Source of the DNA: Rutidosis leptorrhynchoides
Lineage: Eukaryota; Streptophyta; Magnoliopsida; Asterales; Asteraceae
NCBI RefSeq assembly: GCF_046630445.1
Contig: NC_092333.1
Location: forward strand, 712,395,001-712,459,000
Reading direction: 5' to 3'
Length of the DNA stretch: 64,000 nucleotides
The first letter of the stretch is position 1, and the number at the start of each line of letters is the position of its first letter. Below, in pieces: positions 26,421-38,156 of the stretch. The notes under the pieces are model-generated. The model was not told where the DNA came from. It saw only the letters and a program-made list of their open reading frames with translations, and made no database searches. The translations under genes were made by a program, and so were the position numbers.

Positions 26421-26716
26421 AATTCTAACTAATATTATTATTATATTTATATTTATTTATATGTATATTTTATTTTATATAACTATTGAAAGGTGGACTA
26501 AACTTCTACAAGTCTTTTGCAACAAAACATGCTTATGGGACTTGCAAATGTTTCTAGTTGGAAGCACTAAACTGTTTGCAAATATCAGTGAGCAATAACT
26601 ATCAATGTTTGGTAAGACTAGTATCAGTTAGTTATTATGTACAGTACATATATGGACTTATCAACAACCTATAGTCTTCATGCATATTATTGCTGACTTG
26701 AAGTCGCAACTAAATT
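26251..26716. other. intergenic DNA, no gene; (TA)n tract at 26358-26415
   Basis: AT-rich sequence with a dinucleotide repeat. No coding region, RNA gene or recognised element was seen. Confidence 0.6.
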
Positions 26717-26728
26717 AAACTTTTATGA

Positions 26729-26930
26729 ACCATGACTGTGGTGGTTGAATGGTTATGACCCTGGCCTTCCTTAGTGGAGGTCATGGATTCTAGTGGAGGT
26801 CATGGGTTCAATTCCAGGCACCCACAGTTATCCACTCATGGCCACGGAGGTTCGCCTGCAATGATTCCGGGCTACTTGCGTAGCGAGTAGTCTCTCTGGG
26901 ATTAGTCAAGTTGACCGTTTGGATACCCAG

Positions 26931-26969
<39 letters not shown>
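26729..26969 (+). mobile_element. tRNA-derived SINE with long poly-A tail
   Basis: The element is flanked by a perfect 12-bp target duplication AAACTTTTATGA (26717-26728 and 26970-26981) and ends in ~37 A. Near its start it has a box-A-like TGGTTGAATGG (26742-26752) and a box-B-like GGTTCAATTCC (26805-26815), as in a pol III promoter. The A-to-B spacing is widened by a 19-bp tandem duplication of TGGAGGTCATGGRTTC (26775-26809). It has no coding capacity. The family name was not determined. The intact tail and exact flanks suggest a recent insertion. Confidence 0.85.
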
Positions 26970-26974
<5 letters not shown>

Positions 26975-26981
26975 TTTATGA

Positions 26982-27597
26982 GGTCCATTACCTAATAAAT
27001 TGCAGCATCTCACTTTAAAGAAACATGTAAAATGATATGCAACAAAATATCTATTTTTGAGACCACTATAACATATTGGCAATTTGGCATTACTTATTAA
27101 CAAGTTGATTCAGCGCTTCTATTAACAATATGATATCTTCACGTTGAGGTGGCAAGGGTAACATACATATGAGTAAAAATACTTACCTTTTCTGAATAAG
27201 TTGAACAGAAAAAAATTTCTTCATTTATTATTCAATAGGGCAGCACATGAGAGAATCTATTAAGGGGTAACTAGGGTCGGCCGCCCATCCGGTGACCGAA
27301 TTTTGCCTAGTATAATTATACGTAAAAGCCCGATGTTAGTGTATTTTTTTTGTTAAATTTCGACATTTTCCCCGTCGTTTTGTTTTCTTCAAATCTTTAA
27401 TGTTTTGTATCCGTCAAAAAAAATTCATGGATCCACCAATGGGGCAGCACCTTGCACTTGATTTGGGAAATACAAATTTACAGGTTTCTTCAAATCTCTT
27501 TTAACTTTTGATTCTAACTCGGGTAAAAAAAACAACCAACACAAATCTCTTATTGAATATTGAACTTTCAAAGGTTATGACTTATTATTAACGGGGC
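26982..27597. other. intergenic DNA, no gene recognised
   Basis: Contains low-complexity AT-rich stretches. No coding, RNA or repeat feature could be supported. Confidence 0.5.
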
Positions 27598-27991
27598 AGG
27601 TTCAAACGAGAATCACAAAAAAAGCGAGAACTGCGAAAACTTTTTAATTTTATAGTTTTTATGCATTTAAATGCAATAAATTACATTAAAATGTTAATTA
27701 ATGCTCATATCATTAATAAACATATGTTCATTACCACAAATTACATGTTAAATTGTTAATTATATAAATTATATATTCACATGTTCACAAACTAAATATG
27801 CACATGTGAACGAGAAACTATATATTTGATTATATAGGTAAAATATAAGTTTTTTTCAAAGTATTTTTTGTTCATTATTATTACTTTTCATCAACATTTA
27901 TGGGTGATTCAATCTACTCACATGTGAAAATCATTGTAAATTAAAAGTTCTCGCTGTTCTCGTCCTTTTTGTGGTTCTCGTTTTAACTTTT
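27598..27991. mobile_element. MITE-like foldback element, unclassified
   Basis: Imperfect inverted arms of ~52 bp (27598-27650 and 27939-27991) contain ACGAGAAYCACAAAA and GCGAGAACT and enclose ~290 bp of AT-rich DNA. No clear target duplication is visible at the ends, so the superfamily is open. Confidence 0.55.
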
Positions 27992-28113
27992 GACACCATC
28001 AATATATAAAGTGTAAATCCTAAAAATCCCAGACTCACAAACATATTGGACTATACTAATCTAATCTTACCTATTACTCTAAACGGATGAAATATTGCTT
28101 CAAAACCTATATA

Positions 28114-28363
28114 CTCCCTCCGTCCCATATTAATAGTACACAAACAAAAAACACACAGTTTAAGAAAATGTCATAAAAGTACTGTACTTTCTGTTTACTT
28201 TCCAGTTTTACCCTTACCTTTTCTTTCTCCTTTAATCCTATCCACATATATTAAGGGCATAATAGAACTTAAATTTCTTATTCTTTTCTATTTATGGAAG
28301 TGGACTATTAATTTGAGACATCTCAAAATGGAATACTGGACTATTAATATGGGACGGAGTGAG
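28114..28363. mobile_element. Stowaway-type MITE (Tc1/mariner), 250 bp
   Basis: The terminal inverted repeats CTCCCTCCGTCCCATATTAA and its inverse (TTAATATGGGACGGAGTGAG) are the classical Stowaway ends, and the element is flanked by the dinucleotide TA (28112-28113 and 28364-28365). It is non-coding and has AT-rich interior. Confidence 0.95.
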
Positions 28364-28543
28364 TACTATTTTGTATTGCCTTTACTTATTTTCTATGATA
28401 ACAAACCAAACATGGTAAAGAAGAAATGTAATCTTCACGATTAAGTCCCAATGTAAGCCATTGAAATTTTATTTTTTGTTTCCTATACAATCCGTAGAAC
28501 TCGCTTTTTGATTAATCCTTTTATGAACACATTATTCAGTGAA

Positions 28544-28546
<3 letters not shown>

Positions 28547-28583
<37 letters not shown>
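28547..28583 (+). repeat. poly-A tract (37 bp)
   Basis: A pure A run that could be the tail of an old retroposon. No flanking duplication or SINE body was recognised upstream. Confidence 0.7.
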
Positions 28584-28584
<1 letters not shown>

Positions 28585-29040
28585 TGTTTAAAACACTCCC
28601 ATACACAAACGAATAAGCTGGAATGCTGAATCAGAATAATAACAATCTCAGACCATTCGCATACACAAAAAGAAAAAAGAAAGTAACTTCCATGGGGGAT
28701 GAAGGGCAAAATCGAAAATTTACTACGAAATGACGTCTGCATTAGTACTAATCAAATATATAAACGTATTTATTATGAGTTAAGCATCTAGAAGTGGTAT
28801 CAGCAGCTTGGATGCATGTGATTAGCAGATACAGAAATAAAATTTAGTAACAGTTTTGGCATAAGCAAAAGCTGATTTTACTTAAGCAAGTTGTTCTTAA
28901 GTTATTTATATTATATTAATATGAACAACTACTCATATAATAACACAAACAAGCCTCTTTTTCTCAATAATATTATATTAAATCGCAAACTAAAAGTATT
29001 AGATCTAATAGCTGATATGCTTATCAGTTTTCTTTATATC

Positions 29041-29112
<72 letters not shown>
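29041..29112. repeat. (TA)n microsatellite, target of the copia insertion
   Basis: The copia LTR starts directly inside this run. The remainder of the run continues at 34950-34976 beyond the element, so the copia split one TA array and duplicated TATAT. Confidence 0.85.
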
Positions 29113-29116
<4 letters not shown>

Positions 29117-29376
29117 ATAATATATAAATATATATATATATAAATGGATAGTCAATTATTGATACACCAAACTAATATTATTGTATTACCTAAACTTGTG
29201 ATATTTTTGCTATAAATAGCCATGAATGCAAGCATTAAACTTGCACCATTTCTCACACTTACAAAGTGTTTCTTTCTTTCTCTCCATTATCATCTTTGTT
29301 CTTATACTTCATTATTAGTATTCTTAATCAAGAATCAAATCACTAAAGGTAGTTATAAGCCTACTGAATTATAACA
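29113..29376 (+). repeat. 5' LTR of the young copia
   Basis: It starts TGTTATAATATAT and ends GAATTATAACA. It contains GCTATAAATAGCC at about 29210, an excellent TATA box. It is followed by CGTTATCAGCACGA, the primer-site position, which is not the initiator-Met type. Confidence 0.95.
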
Positions 29377-29399
29377 CGTTATCAGCACGATAATCTTAA

Positions 29400-29760
29400 T
29401 ACTAATTATGGTTGGCTCTGCCACCTAAATGATATATGGTCGGTTATACCACCTGAATAATATATGGTCGACACTGTCGTCTAATTATCATTTATGTTGC
29501 TAACATTTATATTTCAATTATCTAACATTTATATGGCCGTAACTGTCGCCAAATTATCATTTATGTTACTAACATTTATATTTCTATTATCTAACATTTA
29601 TATGGCCGACAATGTCGCCTAATTATCATTTATGTTTACTAATATTTATATTTATGTTATATAACATTTATTAATGATTGCTTACATATGGTCGACACTG
29701 TCACCTACTTATCATTTATGTTATATTAAATTTATGTTTAATTTTTATATACTTATGAAT
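29400..29760 (+). repeat. leader repeats of the young copia
   Basis: Four to six diverged copies of a ~90-bp unit carry TATGGTCGACACTGTCGCCT-like cores (for example at 29428, 29464, 29541, 29602, 29685) and stretches of AACATTTATATT. They sit in the untranslated leader between the primer site and gag, a region that in retroelements carries packaging and dimerisation signals. Confidence 0.7.
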
Positions 29761-29803
29761 ATAAAGTGACTATAATTTATCATGTTGTTTGTTTTAATAG
29801 AAA

Positions 29804-30830
29804 ATGTCGAATCTGGAAAAGCTTAAATTTACTCCTTTAGAATCAACCGGAAACAACTACATGCCATGAGTTATAAAAGTAAAAAATGCATCTTAAATCA
29901 ATGGGCATTCTTGAAGCCATAAATGAAAACAACACTTGTTCTGAAAAAGAACAAGCAACGGCATGTTGCTTTATTCATCAACATATTGATGAATGCTTAC
30001 AAAATAATTATGTGACTGTAGAAGATCCCCATGTTTTATGGGAAGGTCTCAAAAGCAGATTCAATAATCAAAGAGAAATTTTACTTCCAGCTGCTATGGA
30101 TCAATGGAGAACATTAAGGTTCCAAGACTTTAAGAAAGTAAATGAATACAGCTCAGCTCTGTATAATACAGTCTCACAACTTAAATTCTGTGGACATGAA
30201 ATAAGTGATGCAGACATGTTGGAGAAAACTTTCTCCACAATGAATGCTGCCAACATCACAGTGCAAAGAAATTTGAGAATGCTAAAGTTCAACACATATC
30301 CTGAACTTAATTCATATCTCTTGGTTGCAGAGCAAAATGATGAGCTATTAATGAAAAATCAGCAATCCCGTCCTACTGGTACACTTGCAATCCCTGAAGC
30401 AAATACTGCAAATAATTATAAACAGGAACAAGGACGCGGGCAAGGTCGTGGTTATAATAACCATCGCCATCATCATGCCAAAAGCCATAACTATGGTAGA
30501 AACCATCATTATGGTAATGAGAATGGGCGTGGACGTGGCCGTGGTCGTGGCCGTGGTGGTCAAAGAAATAATAATCCACGAAAATATAAATATCAACCAC
30601 AAAACAAGCCCACTAAACAAGATGTTGAAGAAAATTCTTCTAAAAATTCTGAAGAATCTTGTTACAGATGTGGTAGAATTGGCCACTAGGCTAATACTTG
30701 CCGAACATCTAAACATCTTGTTAAGATGTATCAGGATTCGCTGAAAGGTAAAGAAAAGGAAGTAAATTTTGTGGATAATATTGATCCAACAGTCACTGAG
30801 CAACCATCTGATTTATATGAAGATTTCTTG
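29804..30830 (+). pseudogene. copia gag region, fossil
   Basis: The gag begins MSNLEKLKFTPLEST and contains the copia gag core (FSTMNAANITVQRNLRMLKF, SYLLVAEQNDELLMKNQQSR). This is followed by a G/R/H/N-rich low-complexity basic stretch and a zinc knuckle starting CYRCGRIGH. The RG-rich stretch is likely RNA-binding. The coding frame is interrupted in a few places. Confidence 0.9.
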
Positions 30831-31029
30831 AATTAAATTAATATGTTTCTTTTATAAATAAAACGATTTAACTTTGTCATCATGTTTTCTCAAATGTTTC
30901 AGTTCTATATGTTTTATCAAATGTTCCAGTTCTATGTTTGATGTTTCAATTCTATGTATGTCAAATGTTTCAGTTTTATCTATTTGTGTGTAATAAATAT
31001 TTTGTGTAACATTTATATACTTACTGTTT

Positions 31030-32753
31030 GTTTCTTATATATGAAGTTTAATATGAATTCTGGTGGAACACAACATCAATCAAGTAGTGGAGATCTCTGT
31101 ATAACAGATAGTGGTACTACACACACTATACTTAAATCTGAAAAATATTTCATTGATTTGAAACCAACGGAAGGAACTATACATACAATATCAGGTGCTG
31201 CTAACTTGATAGAAGGGATAGGAAAGGCAAAATTCATATTACCAAACGGTACAACATTTTTAATTAATAATGCCTTATTCTCTCCTAAGTCAAGCAGAAA
31301 TTTATTGAGTTTTTCTGACATATACCTTAATGGATATGATTATCAGTCAGTAACGGCAGAAAATGAAAAATATTTAAGTATCACTAACAAGAATCACGTG
31401 ATTGAAAAACTGCCAAGACTTAATTCTGGATTACATTATACACATATAAATGTACCAGAAGCACATATGGTGATTAAAGAAAAGTATATTGATCCTGGTG
31501 TATTTAATTTATGGCATAACAGATTGGGCCATCCAGGATCAACAATGATGAAAAGAATTATTGAATGTATACATGGACATCCACTGAAGGATAGAAAAAT
31601 CCTTCATGATACAATGGTTCCATGTATATCTTGCTCTCTTGAAAAATTGATAACTAGACTCTCACCACTTAAGGTTGAGAAAGAATCATCAATGTTTCTT
31701 GAAAGAATTCAAGGTGATATTTGTGGACCAATTCATCCACCATGTGGACCATTTAGATATTTCATGGTCCTAATAGACGCATCTAGTAGATGGTCTCATG
31801 TTTGTCTGTTATCAAGCCGTAATGTGACATTTGCAAAATTTCTTGCCGAAATTATTAAATTGAGAGTACATTTTCCTGATTACATCATTAAAAAGGTGAG
31901 ACTTGATAATGCTGGTGAGTTTACATCTCAAACATTTAATGACTATTGCATGTCTATAGGAATTGTTGTTGAACATTCTGTTACTCATGTGCATACACAA
32001 AATGGTTTAGCCGAGTCACTGATTAAATGTTTACAGTTAATTGCTAGACCATTGATAATGAGAACAAAACTCCCTGTATCTATATGGGATCATGCAATTT
32101 TACATGCTGCTGTATTGATTCGCATCAGACCAAGTGCAAGTCATAAATATTTCCCCCTACAACTTGCTTTTGGTCAAGAGCCAAATATTTCCCACCTTAG
32201 AACATTTAGTTGTGCAGTATATGTTCCAATTGCGCCACCACAACGTACAAAAATGGGTCCTCAAAGGAGGTTGGGAATATATGTTGGATATGAAACATCT
32301 TCAATCATAAGGTATATTGAACCTATGACAGGTGATGTTTTTACAGCACGTTTTGCTGATTGTCATTTTAATGAAACATTGTTTCCTAGATTAGGGGGAG
32401 AAATAAAAAATAAAGAAAATGATGTTTCATGGTGTGAACCTCAATTAAAGTATCTTGATCCTCGCACAAAAGAATGCGAGATAGAAGTTCAAAAGATAAT
32501 GCATATACAAGAACTTGCAAATCAATTGCCTGATGCATTCATAGATATAAAAAGGGTGACTAAATCATATATACCAGCAGTTAATACTCCAGCTCGAGTT
32601 GAGATTCCAAATCGAAAAACTGATAATGTAGTCACTCAAGAATCTATGCCACGTCTGAAACGTGGGAGACCAGTTGGTTCCAAAGATAAAAATTCTCGAA
32701 AAAGAAAATCAGCTGATAATAAAGTAAAAGAAAGTGTTCAAGAAGAACCATAA
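31030..32753 (+). pseudogene. copia protease and integrase region, fossil
   Basis: The aspartic protease signature ITDSGTTHT is followed by the GAG-pre-integrase motif (FNLWHNRLGHPGS) and the integrase core with its DDE residues (GDICGPIH, VRLDNAGEF, TQNGLAESL). The basic C-terminal part contains PRLKRGRPVGSKDK. A long open stretch of ~599 codons covers this part, so it looks largely whole. Confidence 0.95.
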
Positions 32754-33044
32754 ATCAGTACTCCTACTGCAGAGGAGATTGATGATGTCAATACAGAAAT
32801 TGCAATCAATTATGCACATTCAAAAATATTATGGAACTGAAATGAAATGAAAAATCTTGATGAGAAATTTTCATTTAATGTTGCATATGACATCATGAAT
32901 AATGATGATGATCCAGAACCAACATCTATGGTTGAATGTCAAAATAGACATGATTGAGCTCAATGGAAAGAAGCAATACGAGCTGAATTAGAATCACTCA
33001 ATAAAAGAAAAGTTTTCGGATCCATCATTCTCACTCCTAAAGAT

Positions 33045-34524
33045 GTGAAACCTGTAGGATACAGATGGATTTTTGTCCGAAAAATAAATGAGAAAAATGA
33101 AGTTACAAGGTATAAAGCTAGACTTGTAGCTCAAGGTTTTTCTCAAAGACCGGGAATTGATTATGAAGAAACTTATTCCCCTGTTATGGATGCAATTACT
33201 TTTAGATACTTAATCAGCCTAGCAGTTTCTAAAAATTTAGAAATGCATCTCATGGATGTTGTGACTGCTTATCTATATGGATCACTTGATAGTGATATAT
33301 ATGAAGATACCTGAAGGATTTAAGGTACCAGAAGCATCAAATGCAAAACCCAAAGAAATGTATTCGATTAAATTACAAAGATCTTTATATGGGTTAAAAC
33401 AATCGGGATGTATGTGGTATAACCGATTAAGTGATTACTTGATAAGCAAAGGGTATACAAATAACCTTACTTGTCCTTGTGTTTTCATTAAGAAAACAAC
33501 ATCCGGATATGTGATCATAGCTATTTATGTTGATGATCTTAACATCATAGGTACAAATAAAGAGATCCATGAAGCTATTCAACTTCTAAAGAAAGAATTT
33601 GAAATGAAAGATCTCGGAAAAACCAAGTATTGCCTTGGTTTACAAATTGAGCATATGCCTAATCGTTTACTTGTACATCAAACAACATATACTGAAAAGA
33701 TTCTGAAACGTTTCAATATGGACAAGGCAAAACCATTAAGTACTCCTATGGTTGTTAGATCACTCAATGTTGAAACTGATCCATTTCGTCCATGTGAAGA
33801 TCATGAAGATATTCTTGGACCAGAAGTACCATATCTTAGTGCAATTGGAGCTCTTATGTATCTTACAAATTGTACAAGACCTGACATTTCTTTTGCAGTT
33901 AATTTGTTGGCAAGGTTCAGCTCTGCTCCTACAAAAAGACACTGGAATGGGATCAAACACATATTTCGATACCTTCGAGGAACTACTGATTTAGGATTAT
34001 TTTATTCTAACGAATCAAAACAAGATTTGGTTGGTTATGCTGATGCAGCTTATTTATCTGATCCACATAAAGCTAAATCTCAAACTGGATATGTATTCCT
34101 AAATGGAGGTACTGCAATATCATGGCGTTCTCAAAAACAAACACTTGTTGCTACATCATCAAATCATGCCGAAGTGATTGCATTACATGAAGCTACTCGG
34201 GAATGTTTTTGGTTGAGATCAATGACACAAATCATTACTGATTCTTGTGGACTAGAACGCGATAAAAGTCCAACAATTATCTATGAAGATAATGCAGCTT
34301 GCATAGCACAGATGAAAGAAGGGTATATCAAAAGTGACCGAACCAAACACATACCTCCTAGATTCTTCTCATACACTCAAAATCTCATTAAGGACAACGA
34401 GATTGAAATGAGATATGTTCAATCCAGCAAAAACTCTGCTGATCTTTTCACGAAAGCACTTCCAACTGCTATTTTCAGAACACACGTTCATAACATTGGC
34501 ATGAGACATGTTCAAAAGATGTAA
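33045..34524 (+). pseudogene. copia reverse transcriptase and RNase H region, fossil
   Basis: The reverse-transcriptase fingerprint YVDDLNIIG lies in the middle. The start carries WIFVRKINEKNEVTRYKARL and the end carries the copia RNase H signature (VGYADAAYLSDPHKAKSQTG, TSSNHAEVIALHEA). It is mostly open and closely similar to the decayed copy at 8771-9600 on the other strand. Confidence 0.95.
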
Positions 34525-34670
34525 AAACCGAAGCGATGTCTACTTGAGGGGGAGTCAACTCCATGCTGCACTCTTTTTCCCTTAGCTAAAGTTTTTCCCA
34601 CTGGGTTTTCTTTAGCAAGGTTTTTAACGAGGTAGTAACTTACAGTTGATCTTCAACAAACAAAATTGCT

Positions 34671-34683
34671 ATCCAAGGGGGAG
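34671..34683 (+). other. polypurine tract of the young copia
   Basis: AAGGGGGAG immediately precedes the 3' LTR, the expected plus-strand primer. A further GAGGGGGAGT occurs near 34548, shortly after the end of the coding region. Confidence 0.85.
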
Positions 34684-34945
34684 TGTTATAATATATAAAT
34701 ATATATATATATATAAATGGATAGTCAATTATTGATACACAAAACTAATATTATTGTATTACCTAAACTTGTGATATTTTTGCTATAAATAGCCATGAAT
34801 GCAAGCATTAAACTTGCACCATTTCTCACACTTACAAAGTGTTTCTTTCTTTCTCTCCATTATCATCTTTGTTCTTACACTTCATTATTAGTATTCTTAA
34901 TCAAGAATCAAATCACTAAAGGTAGTTATAAGCCTACTGAATTAT

Positions 34946-34949
<4 letters not shown>
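34684..34949 (+). repeat. 3' LTR of the young copia
   Basis: Near-identical to 29113-29376 (two substitutions and one TA unit seen by eye). It is followed by TATAT and the continuation of the split TA array. Confidence 0.95.
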
Positions 34950-34976
<27 letters not shown>

Positions 34977-34981
<5 letters not shown>

Positions 34982-36905
34982 GGTCATCACCCACCATAAC
35001 CACCACTCGATCATAAGGCCACATTCGTTACTTTCTGTTGATTATATAAACCATTATGAAAATCATACAAAAGGTAAAAGAACATTATAGTGATTAGTCA
35101 AGTATCAGGGTCTTAAACAAGTATTTCTACTTTTTATAAACTATACAGAACATCATGTGAGCAAAAGACATAATCTTTATGATTGAAAAACAAATCTGTA
35201 GTACTTGAACATCGAAGTTACTTATTGTTGGTAAAGTTGGGTGGTGGGTGGCTTTTGTCCTTCACATTCTACTTTCGGAATGATTAACCGCTGACAGGTC
35301 AGATTATAATTTATCACAAAAAAAAGATACGTTAAACCAAATGTCACGTTCAATCACCAAATGTGCGGAAACATACGAAAAGATTAGAGGTGTGAGTTTC
35401 AACTCATTTACGTATGAATGAGTCGATTTGGGTTATGTTTTATTTCAAACGGGTCAAATAGGAGAAATGAAAGCGCTAACTAAAAGAAAAATGGGTTCAA
35501 CAGGTCAAATTGATCACATTTCAATCCTTTTAAAAAGATGTAAATTGATTATTAAAGTTGGAATATGTAACAAGGTCTACTGATAGAGAAATCAACAAAA
35601 TTTGCATTAGCTTTCATATATTAAATGGAAAGTGAGTGAGCTTAATAAGAAGGGACAATGATGATGAAATAAATTGTCATGTTTTTTCTTATTTCTTAAA
35701 AAGTTTGTGGGAACATGTGGCCAGCTATGCTAGTTTGAATGGTTCACATGAGAGATGAGAAAAGGTGTCCTTTTTTTACTTATGTTTAGTGGGTGATTAA
35801 TGGTGTTTTAAATGTAATATTCAGGTAATTAATAAAATGGTGCTGATGAGGTCAGCCATGGTCCATGGATTATGTGCTTTAGAACCTAGTCAAAAACAAC
35901 AAGAAAAAAAATTGATCATTTTATTTGGTGAGTTATCTTATTAGTTGAATAAGAATGGAGTGTGATGAGAGACCGAGAAGCATTTATGAATATATACATA
36001 CACTTTAGTTTCATAAAAGTGGCAATAATTGACTATACCATATCTTAAATAGAAGTGTTTAACTACTAGTCAGATGTCTAAAATACCCTTCAATATCAAT
36101 ATATTGACGATATAGAAAAAACCACAGAAAACATCATTATATAAGGTTACATTTGATTTGGTTTTCAAGATTCGAACCTAGGAGTCTTCTGTTTAAAGTT
36201 TAAACAAACAAAGCTCTAACTTCATGAGAGGCTGGATAAATTGACACTTCAAGTACAAATATGACATACTGGTTGTACACACTTTTTCCATTTATTGTGA
36301 CATTAACATTGAGATTAATTGTTACTTTAATGCTTGATTTCCACCAACTGATGTGAAACATTGATAATTACTTTGGGTCGGTGCAACTTTGTTCCCAGAT
36401 TTAAAGCAGATTAGAGATTAGAGTAGCAGTGGTGTAAAGATAGGAAAATGGGTCGGGCCGGGTTGGGTTTGGTTGGTCCCAATCACTTAATGTGAGGCAA
36501 TTTGTTCAATTGTAAGACATCACACTTCAACAAGGACCAAAGAAGTCTCAAGAAACTTAATGTTTATTTGTTGGTTACCTAATGCACAATGTAGTGGGCA
36601 TAAAAGCATAACTATAACCCTAACAGGCCAAAAGGATAAAAATTATACTTGAATTCATGCCGGTTAAGATAAAGTTCATATATGTATACATACAGCGAAT
36701 AAGAAAGATTATTCAACCCAAGAAAGAAGGAAAGATAATTCCACCCTTCTAAGTTCTAAAGTGGATCACTTTATTATTAGTGTCGTACACGTTAAAATTT
36801 CACATAACATTTTAGCTCATATGAAGTTTTATTGAATGTGCAAAAAGCTCCACAAATAGGGGATTGCAGAAAGTAGTCTTTTTGTTCTCTTTTCGTAGGT
36901 AATGT
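34977..36905. other. intergenic DNA, no gene recognised
   Basis: About 1.9 kb with no open reading frame of note, no RNA gene and no recognised transposon ends. It is probably the original host spacer around the copia and hAT-like insertions. Confidence 0.5.
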
Positions 36906-37195
36906 CATTCAAACAGGGGCGGAGCTACATAGCCTTCTATGGGGCCTGTGACCCCACTAAACAGGCCAGAAGTCCAAAATATAAGAGCCCACGTAGTGTA
37001 AATTATGTGCAAAACTACTAAGTGACACCATCAACCGTCAAATATACTCACTAGTCCAACAAGTTTTGAAGGCCCACCTTGTGACTTGTATAAATAATAG
37101 ACAACTGCCCATTAGTAACAAGCCCATATGACTAGAAGTCCTTACTAAAATATCTCAAAATGATGCGGAGTATTAGAGAAATATCTATTTTTTAT

Positions 37196-37326
37196 GGAAA
37201 ATTCCCCAAAATACACTTTTTTAAAAAGTGTTATTCCAAAATACACTTTTAGAAAAAAAAATTGTCTATTTACACCATTAAGTCGACCACACATTGGGTC
37301 GACTACCTCTATACCCGGTCGACCAC
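37196..37326 (+). repeat. left terminal inverted repeat of the MULE
   Basis: About 131 bp pair with 60811-60940 at high identity by eye. Within the TIR, the inner part already contains three GTCGAC motifs in register with those of the right end, so the motif is part of the TIR itself. Confidence 0.9.
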
Positions 37327-37440
37327 ACCAAATTTAAATGTGGTCGACCACCGTTTATAACTGGCAAGGTCGACTTCTGTTGGCTATCGGTCGACCACTA
37401 TATTGGACCCCAAAAAATACGGGCGACCTTAATGATGGTC
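37282..37440. repeat. left subterminal GTCGAC array of the MULE
   Basis: Six exact GTCGAC cores and two near-matches occur in ~160 bp, including the palindrome TGGTCGACCAC. It lies between the TIR and the DUF1985 gene promoter. Such subterminal repeats are usual transposase-binding sites in plant DNA transposons. Confidence 0.8.
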
Positions 37441-37662
37441 GAGTATACAAAAAGACACTGAAATAGCGAGTTGGGATAACAAAATTCAAATTTCAACTAT
37501 AACATTGCAGATTCAAACCTGATTCATCAACCCTCATTCATTGCAGATTCAATCAAGAGATCACTTCAATAGTTTGTAGATAAACCCTAATTCCATCGTC
37601 AGTGTATCTATTTCGTCCCTAGATTCAATCAAGAGTTCCCTTCAAAGATGTCAGATATTGAG

Positions 37663-37830
37663 GTAAAATCTATTTCGTTGTTGTATGTATATGTTAGTTT
37701 ATCTGTATGTGTATATATGTGTATATATGTATATCTATGTATGGGTCCCTGTATTTATATATATGTGTGTATGGATGTATTTGTATGTGTGTATACGTCA
37801 GTATATGATAGGTATCTGTAATTGTATATG

Positions 37831-37862
<32 letters not shown>

Positions 37863-38156
37863 ACTATAGATATACAATTCTCCCATTGTTTTTGCTAAAG
37901 TGTATATATCTGTATATGGTTATGGGGATGCCTTAGGTCAGAAGATCACTTGCATACTCGACCATTCAAAGGGTCGACTTCCAAAAACATACACTATAGT
38001 AGACCCCATTTTGGGTCGCCTATAGTTGAATAAAACTTTAGTCGACCAAAAATAAGGTCGACTATAGTGTATTTGTTTTTCAATTGTATGTACCTGTATG
38101 TATGTGTATGTATATTAACATTTATGTATAATGACATTATCATTGTCTGATTACAG
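37663..38156 (+). other. intron 1 of the DUF1985-Ulp1 gene with TGTATATG repeats and GTCGAC sites
   Basis: It has GT at 37663 and CAG at 38154-38156. It holds a degenerate TGTATRTGTATATG stretch (37680-37865) and three exact GTCGAC sites plus variants (37972-38070). Similar motifs return in introns 3 and 4. Confidence 0.6.

Larger units (their letters stand above)
29113..34949 (+). mobile_element. young Ty1/copia element (Ivana/Oryco-like), complete ends
   Basis: The two LTRs (29113-29376 and 34684-34949) differ by two substitutions and one TA unit by eye. A TATAT target duplication flanks the element. Between them, in order, are leader repeats, gag with a CCHC knuckle, protease, integrase, reverse transcriptase, RNase H and a polypurine tract. 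The polyprotein frame has a few breaks, so this copy is probably not autonomous, but it is recent. The decayed minus-strand copia at 8771-26250 belongs to the same family. Confidence 0.95.

Noticed and set aside
26742-26815. A tRNA gene
   Set aside because: Box A and B are present but no cloverleaf was seen; the poly-A tail and target duplications show a SINE.
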